Assembly: GCA_009859145.1 (NCBI GenBank)
Contig: VRVR01000007.1
Span: 62,001 to 126,000, forward strand
Direction: 5' to 3'
Length of the DNA stretch: 64,000 nt
DNA from: Andalucia godoyi
Taxonomy: Eukaryota > Discoba > Jakobea > Jakobida > Andaluciidae
Shown here piece by piece: positions 58,802 to 64,000 of the stretch (its first letter is position 1; every line of letters starts with the position of its first letter). Made by a program: the position numbers and the translations under genes. The notes beneath the pieces were generated by a model. That model was not told the origin of the DNA. It saw only the letters and a program-made list of their open reading frames with translations, and ran no database searches.

Positions 58802-61750
58802 ATGCACATTACTCAGTTTTTGGTTGAGTGTGGATATACAGCAACCACTGATCCGTCATCAGTTCGTGTATTGAAAGTACCTCCTTATTCAAGTATGTCT
58901 CTCTTTGCTCATTCGCTCCTCACTGCCGTGTTTCCTTCCATTCGCAGAAATAGTCTATCTCACAATGACGTCATGTATTGTTTTGTGCAAGGCTTCGATC
59001 GCATCCCGTATTTTCTGGCGCAGTTTGTGAACTTGCAGAAACTTGAGATCCAGAATGTCAGACTCGAATCACTAGAGAATTTTCCGGCGTTTCAGCATCT
59101 GATATGTCTGCAGATTACAAAAACACGTATCCGGGATATCTCCATCTTATCGAACGTCACTTCTCTCCAAGAACTGGTTCTGGTATGTTTTTTTTTTTTT
59201 TTTGTGTTGCTGTTGTTGTTGTTGCTGTTTCAAATTTGTATTTGCTGTCTCTTTGCGTTTGGTTTTGGATTTGCGAGTCTTTCATGGAATGCACTAGTAT
59301 TTGATCGCGACTAACATGATTTTGCAACTATGCACTTAAATATATACCAATGTAGGATGGGAACGGTCGGCTGCAGTGCCTAGCATACGCGGGACTCCAT
59401 AAGCTTCAGAATTTGGTTCGATTGTCGCTGGTGGGATGCGCCATTGAGAGTTTGTTTCATATTGGAGAAGAGCTGTCACGAATTCCAAACATTCGGATTC
59501 TGCGCATTGTTTCTTCAGAAAGAGAGCTCAGGCCTCTGCTGAACCGCCAGCTGGAAGAAGAGGATCAAGAAATTTCCGGTGGTGTGCTGCGTCGATTGTA
59601 TGATGCTGTGCTTACTCGCATCTCTTTTTTCTTTTTCTTTTTCTTTTTTTTTTTTTTGTGGCTTGCTTGCGTTTTGACCGAGTGAATCAATGATTGATTT
59701 CTAATACGTTCCTTTGCGTAGCGGTGCTTTGCTTCCTGGATTCCGATCGATGTTGGCGAGACATGGTCGTGGTGCTGCTGCTGCTGCTCCGCACAGTTCG
59801 AGACCGGTTTCGCCGGCAGCACTCTCATCTGTGACCGACGATCAACAGCAGCTTGTTAGTTTTCGGGAGGTTCGTTCTGCAGATGGCAGTATTGTTTTCA
59901 GGGATGCGGAGACTCGAGCTTCGGATGTGCGGTCGCGACCTTTGACGGGGTTGATTTCAGGGGACTCGCAGCCATTTACCAACCTGTTCCAGCCGAGATC
60001 CGTAGCACAGGCACGCCAAGTGGTTGTGGGCGCAGAAGGGGATGATGATGCGGACGAGGATGCGGATGATCCTGATTTCCGTGCAGATGACTACGACGAT
60101 GAGTATGAGCCTGTGGATGAAGAAGATTCAGATCTTGTCATGTCGGAGCAAGATGACGAGGACGATGCGGATGGAATTCTTGGGATCTCTCCAGCAGGCT
60201 ACGATGAGCGGAATCCATGTCAGAACTACCCCCACTATCGCGCCTATCTGTTGAAAAGAATACCTCAGTTACATGTGCTGGATGGTATTCCTGTTTCGAA
60301 AGAGGAATTGATGGAAGCAGCGGCGTGTTTCGAAGAGAATTTTGCAGGCACGGTCCCAGGATGTGGTCCCCGGCAGTACCTGGACAGCATACTTGGGATC
60401 CTTCGTCACCGAATGGATGGAGTGCAATATCACAATGTCCGTACTGTTGTTGCTTCTGTGGAAAAGAGTGGTCTGTATCCGCGTCTTCGAACAATTACTC
60501 CTGCTGGATCCTGCCCTCGACAGTTTGAGTACCATCCGACCATTCCTTCCCGCATCGCCTGTGGAACGTTGGAGGGGGATCTTTTGTTGCTGAATGTGGA
60601 TGGCGAAGGATCGCACAACGTAATTGGTAGGTCGTCCATGAATGCGGTTCTGGATCGTTCCATGCCGGCGCGTGGGCAAAGAAGAAAGGCCGTGCTGGGC
60701 ATTTATTGGATGCGTAATGATCCCGGTCGCTTTCTGGCAGGGGCGGATAATGGTGATGTCGTCATGTTTGACGCGGCAAAGATGCAGACGGGGGCGATGA
60801 GTGTGGTTGCGTCGTATCCGCCGGTAAATACACTCACCTCGCTGCATGGAAATAGTACCGATGCAAAGTTCGTCTCATCGGGATACGACAAGAACGTTTA
60901 CCTCTTTGATTTTGAACGGCCGACGGTTCCGAGAATCTTGCCAAATCTTCATAACGAGCATATCAATGTCGTCAAATTCTCTTACACAAATCCTAATATG
61001 CTGCTGACGTCTTCCTTTGATGAATCGGTGAAGTTGTGGGATATTCGTACGCAATGCAGCGTTCCTCTGTGGTCCTACAAGATTCCCAACTCGTCACCGG
61101 TTGTCATGGCGTGTTTCTCTCCGAATGACAAGATGGTTTTGGCTTGCGGTGTGGATAATAACGTCGTCCAAATAGACGCACCCACCGGGCGTCCGAACTT
61201 GTTTTTCAATGCTCCTCAACGGCGGCTGTCTGATAATTACACCCGCGCATACTACATGAACGGAGGAGAATTTGTTATTATTGGATCCTCACAAGAATCT
61301 TGCATCCGATGCTTCGACGCAACCAATGGGAAGTTTGTGCGCGAGTTTGACTTTCCCGACTCCGTCCTCGGTAGTCCTGTTTGTATGTATTTATTCATTT
61401 ATTTTTGGGCTTATTTTCCGTAGTGTTATTCTCATTATACATTCTTGTTTTTCATTGTTGTTTCTCACTCACATTCTTTCGTTGTCGCCAGTTATCCAAT
61501 CTCTTCGCGGTGATACTCTTCAAGACTTTAGATTCACTGCATTGCTCTTTTCGTATGTATTTCTTGCACTTTTCTTCTGTTCGCTCTCTGTTTTGCGCGC
61601 ACATATGAGATTCAGAATTCTAATTGATGTGACCTGTTGCTCGATCGACTCAGGAGGACTGATCAATTCCGGCAAACGTCCTGCTTGGTCGAGGTCGATA
61701 TGCTTGTTCGATGTGACCAGGATTATCGACGAACGGACAGCTATATGTAG
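58802..61750 (+). CDS. LRR plus WD40 protein resembling plant DWD protein DHU1
   Basis: Five exons: 58802-59182, 59356-59597, 59722-61382, 61492-61552 and 61654-61750; the joined frame is 813 residues with every junction in phase. Introns are 173, 124, 109 and 101 nt, donors GTATGT except GTATGA for the second. Leucine-rich repeats occupy about 60-190, with LQELVL-D-GNGRLQ formed across the first junction. A very acidic linker (about 311-360) is followed by a cap NYPHYRAYLLKRIPQLHVLDG and WD repeats from about 474. The blocks EHINVVKFSYTNPNMLLTSSFDESVKLWDIR and NYTRAYYMNGGEFVI and the end FIQSLRGD closely match DHU1, described in Arabidopsis as a DDB1-binding WD40 protein in UV-B response. 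A CUL4-DDB1 adaptor role is inferred. Confidence 0.82.
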
Positions 61751-61864
61751 GCCAAGGAAGGAGGTACTATACGAAGAAATACAAATGGGTAAAACGAGGC
61801 ACTGTATAGCAGATTATCGGCCTAGATTGATTTTGTACACGACGACAAACAACATGAATGATTT

Positions 61865-62791
61865 CTACACCTGCGAAGACATGTCGTTTCTGTCCAAGAG
61901 CGGGATGTCAATTGCCTGTGACGGACCCCCTCGGATTCCGACGTCCTTGGTGGCCACTTGCGTCTTCTTTCTTTTCCGCAGCCAAACAAGGGCGACAAAG
62001 CACACAAATGCTTCAAATACGATGTTAAACGACAGGATGATGGAATACTGCTCAGTCGGCGTGAGACTCTCATACAGAATATTCACAACGAATCCAACGA
62101 CACTTCGAAACAAAAAAGAAAGCGTGCAAAAATATGCAATCCCTCGAAGCTTTTTCTTGAGAGACTCCTTTGGTGCCGAGTCGAGCGACGGTTGGATTCC
62201 GAAACAGCGATCCGTATCCTTCGTTAATTTGGAAATCTTGACTATGTACAAGTGGGCTCCAAGCAGCGCAATTGCCAGGAACAGCGAGAGAATGGGCATG
62301 ATCACTGTCCACGGAAGATTGGGAACAAGGCCATTTGGAGAGTAATCGCAGAAGTAAAAGAGCACATTGAACACAACAATGAGAATCGGACACACAATCC
62401 ACAGGGCTACCGAGCGAATTCGTGCAATTCCCTTCTGGTTCACAAGCGCCGATTCGATCCACAAGCAGGCAAACCCCGTGAATGACGCTAACAGTGAGAC
62501 CGAAGACACAGACTGCAAGAACAAATGCAGTATTCGTGCTGGTTGATTCGCCGGATCAAAGAAAGAAATGCGATACACGACAAGATCGACCAATCGAAAC
62601 CCCAGTGCGCTCAGCATTATGCATACATTCTGCAACCGCAGTCTGTGAAATCTGCGTCCCCGATATGAATTTGGCTTTTTTTCAGTCACATATTGCAAAA
62701 TAATCCGTGCATTCAGCACCGAAACGCCTGCAAACACAACAAACGACGTCATCAGCAAAAACCACTCCAAAACCACATCTCCACTCACCAT
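61865..62791 (-). CDS. Seven-helix membrane protein, possibly THH1/TOM1/TOM3-like
   Basis: 308 residues from the ATG at 62791 (MVSGDVVLEWFLL). The protein has about seven hydrophobic helices: near 8-28, 55-75, 90-110, 127-147, 160-182, 218-240 and 250-270, and a basic cytosolic tail RKRKKTQVAT. Residues 35-52 and 195-215 form charged loops. Layout and size fit the THH1/TOM1/TOM3 family or other GPCR-like proteins, but no decisive motif was found, so this is tentative. The same frame remains open upstream to 63220, running into repeat R1 copy 3; that longer product is possible but looks accidental. Its end lies 114 bp from the end of the LRR-WD40 gene. Confidence 0.7.
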   Translation of the reverse strand: MVSGDVVLEWFLLMTSFVVFAGVSVLNARIILQYVTEKKPNSYRGRRFHRLRLQNVCIMLSALGFRLVDLVVYRISFFDPANQPARILHLFLQSVSSVSLLASFTGFACLWIESALVNQKGIARIRSVALWIVCPILIVVFNVLFYFCDYSPNGLVPNLPWTVIMPILSLFLAIALLGAHLYIVKISKLTKDTDRCFGIQPSLDSAPKESLKKKLRGIAYFCTLSFLFRSVVGFVVNILYESLTPTEQYSIILSFNIVFEAFVCFVALVWLRKRKKTQVATKDVGIRGGPSQAIDIPLLDRNDMSSQV

Positions 62792-62944
62792 CGCTATCCT
62801 GGTACGCTGGATCACCAAAAAACCAAAAAAAAAAAAAACAAACAGGCAGCATGCACTTGTGTGCGTATGGTAGCTTGCAAGTGGAGGGTTCAGGCACACA
62901 TGCTCGCAAGTCGTAACTCGGAGCCTACCCGATAGCAAAATAAC

Positions 62945-63530
62945 AGTACTATCCTCCAACCCAAACCTCTCTCCAAACATTTGGCTCGCATACTGCGCCT
63001 CAAACAGATTTATTTGGCGTAAAGTGACTTTTACACTCCGCATCAGCGCCCATCCAATGAGTTCCCCTTTTGAGTGGGACATCCGTGGTGTCTGCGCACC
63101 CCAAAACAGAAACAACCTATGTTTTCGTTCAGAGCTCTCGAATGGATCAATTAGTGCATTCGTTAGAACCATTTGGACCCTCGGAACCAGGAGAAAATCA
63201 GGGATTTCGACGAGCTTCATTTATTGCCATTCCGCATTTTTAATCCACTTGTTCTCTCTCTCTCTCGATCTTTCATTCTCTGTTTTCAATCGAGCGGATA
63301 TTGCATTGATTGTTGATTGGCAATGGAGTGCGCCACAGAGAGAGAGGCTGCGGCGGAGGAAGCTACTGCCTAAAGAGCCAGAAAGAACCGTCGCGGAGGA
63401 ATCATCGATTACAAAGGAATGCGGCTGTCAATATTCGACAGTGTCTCTCATTGGGTCTCGACCTGCACACCTTCAGCCGTACTATCCGACGATATATCAC
63501 AGCCGTCCACCAGACGTTTGGGTTGCTGGG
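62945..63530 (-). repeat. Dispersed repeat R1, copy 3 (diverged)
   Basis: A 586-bp relative of the two R1 copies, in the orientation of copy 2, with scattered substitutions and two insertions (about 63005-63050 and 63360-63390). It keeps the ends AGTACT-ATCCTCCAACCCAAAC and the complement of CCCAGCAACCCAAAC. It shows the family is older than the 3.6/9.2 kb pair. Confidence 0.85.
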
Positions 63531-63871
63531 TTATTTTATATTATGCACTTGCGGACCGGTTTCCCCCCATTCTTTCATGCAACTTTATTCCCCACTGTAA
63601 CGGCGCTTCCGCCACTTGACGTGTCAATCGAAACTTTTCCCGTTCAGTTTTTTTTTTTACCTAGTCCATTCTTCTTCTGAAGTGCGTCTTTTGTGTGGAC
63701 TGTTCTCATTTTTCATTCTCATTTTCTGTTGTTATCAATTTAAACGTCAATCGCAACAACAACAACAACAACACCAACAACAAGAGGAAGAAGAATTATA
63801 ATTATAATCATTAGAGGGGAAAGGATCGAAAGAACAAGCCTGGCTATGACGAATAGCGAAGTATCGTGACG
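63531..63871. other. Region after R1 copy 3
   Basis: Contains a run of T at about 63649-63658 and CAACAA trinucleotide units at about 63755-63785. No gene is seen before the ATG at 63872. Confidence 0.6.
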
Positions 63872-64000
63872 ATGACAGACGCGCGAAAAATTGGAATTTT
63901 GAAGAGAGTTTTCCAAGCTGAGTCTATATTCGGTATGGTATTTTTTCAAGAGTTTACTCCCATTATTGCTGTGGTTGCCACTGTCATCATCGTTTTAAAT
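63872..64000 (+). CDS. Possible 5' end of a gene running off the window
   Basis: An ATG-started frame (MTDARKIGILKRVFQAESIFG) stays open for 43 codons to the window end. A GTATGG at about 63933 could be a splice donor. After residue 21 the frame is hydrophobic. The evidence is only the open frame and leader-like upstream sequence. Confidence 0.25.
   Translation, partial: MTDARKIGILKRVFQAESIFGMVFFQEFTPIIAVVATVIIVLN

Noticed and set aside
58893-58947. A 55-nt GTATGT...CAG intron in exon 1 of the LRR-WD40 gene
   Set aside because: Splicing it out breaks the frame into a stop (TAG), and it is much shorter than the other introns; the unspliced frame joins correctly to all later exons.
62793-63220. 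R1-derived N-terminus of the seven-helix protein as the true start
   Set aside because: The extension is translated repeat sequence and the internal ATG at 62791 gives a normal membrane-protein start.
1-64000. CRISPR arrays, bacterial operons, tRNA or rRNA genes
   Set aside because: No regularly spaced direct repeats, no cloverleaf with paired arms and no rRNA sequence were found; the GGTTCGA-like strings seen lie in coding or AT-rich DNA without a matching fold.

Overview
The window is nuclear DNA of a flagellated, free-living-type unicellular eukaryote with a compact, intron-poor genome; I cannot name the species. Evidence for a eukaryote: GT-AG introns, a WNK kinase, a kinesin, an adiponectin-receptor-type PAQR, a TFIIE-beta-like factor and peroxisomal and mitochondrial targeting signals. 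Evidence for a cilium: a DRC11/IQCA-type AAA protein, a BBS6/MKKS-like chaperonin and a CEP162-like coiled-coil protein. A sterol C-24 methyltransferase, a PTS2-bearing acyl-CoA oxidase and an LRR-WD40 protein resembling plant DHU1 argue against an animal; the lineage stays open. About 26 genes occupy the 64 kb, most intronless and packed on both strands. Four genes contain seven introns of 101-173 nt, six of them with the donor GTATGT.

Layout. 0-11 kb: WNK kinase, PP2C phosphatase, a membrane-anchored M1 aminopeptidase and a TFIIE-beta-like gene; the PP2C and aminopeptidase genes are bracketed by two almost identical inverted copies of a 0.5 kb repeat (family R1). 11-25 kb: a first copy of a second repeat (R2), the DRC11/IQCA-like gene with an 11-nt first exon, an orphan protein with five Y-D/N-I-x-S motifs, oligopeptidase B, a PAQR receptor and a three-RRM RNA-binding protein. 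25-30 kb: MYG1 exonuclease, neutral ceramidase and a radical-SAM HemN/HemW relative. 30-32.3 kb: a decayed hAT transposon with BED finger, DUF659-like and dimerisation parts broken by frameshifts. 32.5-43.4 kb: a DegT-family aminotransferase, an ABCG transporter, and three catabolic enzymes (acyl-CoA oxidase, dipeptide-epimerase-like enolase-superfamily enzyme, methylmalonate-semialdehyde dehydrogenase). 43.6-58.4 kb: second R2 copy, BBS6-like chaperonin, a large coiled-coil protein, sterol methyltransferase, kinesin, CEP162-like protein and a small membrane protein. 58.8-64 kb: a five-exon LRR-WD40 gene, a seven-helix membrane protein, a diverged third R1 copy and the start of a possible further gene.

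The genes do not form operons. Loose themes are ciliary structure (11.8-16.3 kb, 44.4-57.2 kb) and organellar catabolism of fatty acids and branched amino acids (38-43.4 kb). The most noteworthy observations are the two short repeat families with matching ends, the hAT relic, the micro-exon, the orphan motif-repeat protein and the LRR-WD40 fusion. I found no CRISPR array, rRNA or tRNA gene, and no clearly unprecedented system.
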